Assembly: GCA_035310125.1 (NCBI GenBank)
Contig: DATGEP010000214.1
Coordinates: forward strand, 1-6,297
DNA length: 6,297 nucleotides
Reading direction: 5' to 3'
From: DATGEP01 sp035310125
GTDB lineage: Bacteria > Chloroflexota > Ktedonobacteria > Ktedonobacterales > JADMIN01
Shown here: positions 5,947-6,297 of the stretch, in pieces
How the letters are laid out: every line of letters starts with the position of its first letter
How positions within the stretch are numbered: position 1 is the first letter of the stretch
Position numbers and translations under genes: made by a program
Notes under the pieces: generated by a model
The model's input: the letters and a program-made list of their open reading frames with translations, nothing else
Told to the model about the DNA's origin: nothing
Database searches by the model: none

Positions 5947-6274
5947 TTCTTTGGGCGGAGAGGAAATGGGAAAGGTAATGCGGATGTGGGTACTGAACTT
6001 GCGATGAAAGTACCGGGTGGCACATCTGAGATAACCGAACGGTGGGCGTAGCGTAAGAAGGGTATAGCGTGCGACGCGCAGCCGGACGGGCTAGTCCGCC
6101 AGGGGTGTTTCGTTACTGTGTTTACGCTCCCTCGTCTCCGAATCGCGAGGGGGCAAACGGGGGGCTGCAATCACCCCTGAATGTGGAGAGGTGGAGGACA
6201 CGTGGGATACGGTATTTCGGAGTATACGCTGGTGTTCCAGCGCGTGCCCATTCCAAGCGGCAGGGGAACGGCGC
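5947..6274. other. Intergenic stretch with hairpins; no supportable gene
   Basis: Short open frames here have no good starts or recognisable products. Two inverted repeats stand out. CGGAC 6083-6087 pairs with GTCCG 6094-6098 over six bases. GCTCCCTCG 6126-6134 pairs with CGAGGGGGC 6146-6154 as a 9-bp stem with one G-T wobble and an 11-base loop. A looser GGGG/CCCC pairing follows near 6157-6178. None is followed by a T-run, so they are not clear terminators. Confidence 0.4.
6126..6154. other. 9-bp stem hairpin in the upstream region
   Basis: The arms are GCTCCCTCG and CGAGGGGGC, with eight Watson-Crick pairs, one G-T pair and an 11-base loop. It lies 226 bp upstream of the NA37 start and 121 bp before a possible plus-strand start at 6275. 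It could be an operator, a weak terminator or part of a leader RNA; nothing in the sequence decides between these. Confidence 0.35.
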
Positions 6275-6297
6275 ATGAGTGGCGTGTGGTGCGTCCC
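6275..6297 (+). CDS. Possible start of a plus-strand gene cut by the window edge
   Basis: ATG at 6275 is preceded by AGGGG (6262-6266) with eight bases between, and the frame (MSGVWCV) is open to the end of the window. Only seven codons are visible, so this is a weak call based on the ribosome-site spacing and on the preceding sequence lacking other genes. If real, it is divergent from the NA37 operon. Confidence 0.2.

Noticed and set aside
5901..6170. N-terminal extension of the NA37 protein by 90 residues
   Set aside because: The extension has no conserved pattern, a possible promoter lies inside it, and the family match begins after the ATG at 5900.

Overview
The window is high-GC bacterial chromosomal DNA. 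It carries a tRNA-Trp with an encoded CCA end, two short-chain dehydrogenase (SDR) genes and a two-gene operon for a nucleoid-associated (NA37/YejK-type) protein and a membrane protein. The left-edge fragment resembles the C-terminus of bifunctional rhamnulose-1-phosphate aldolase/dehydrogenases. The general character would suit Chloroflexota or a similar high-GC lineage, but that is a guess from composition and gene style; no marker gene settles it.

Layout, left to right. Bases 1-135 (+) hold the last 44 codons of an SDR-fold protein. A 62-bp convergent gap with a hairpin separates it from a minus-strand gene at 198-1196. That gene encodes a 332-residue unknown protein whose C-terminal third looks like a HEPN/Abi-type helical domain, and it is visibly less GC-rich than its neighbours. 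Bases 1197-1590 hold no gene I can support, only some small hairpins. tRNA-Trp(CCA) lies at 1591-1667 (-) with a good sigma-70-type promoter (1679-1707). A complete SDR gene runs 1840-2634 (+) from a strong AGGAGG ribosome binding site; two of the four classical SDR catalytic positions are changed in it. It converges on the end of the operon with a 12-bp gap.

The operon occupies 2647-5900 on the minus strand. The first gene (4740-5900) encodes a 386-residue NA37-family protein. Its TGA overlaps the ATG of the second gene (2647-4743) as ATGA, so the two are probably translationally coupled. The second product is a 698-residue protein with a soluble N-terminal part, a disordered linker, and a C-terminal part with about three membrane segments. 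The two products may form a DNA-associated component and a membrane-anchored component of one system. That is inference, and I do not recognise the pair as a named system.

The most striking feature is in the linker of the second gene: six copies of a 20-bp repeat, identical at every base, separated by unrelated spacers of 10 to 70 bp. All are in one orientation and one reading frame, so each encodes IPAESAT. A seventh, diverged copy lies 240 bp further upstream in the same gene and is read in another frame. The lack of synonymous drift and the change of frame suggest a small DNA repeat that spread inside a gene. The last 397 bp (5901-6297) hold a possible operon promoter, two hairpins and perhaps the start of a plus-strand gene at the edge.
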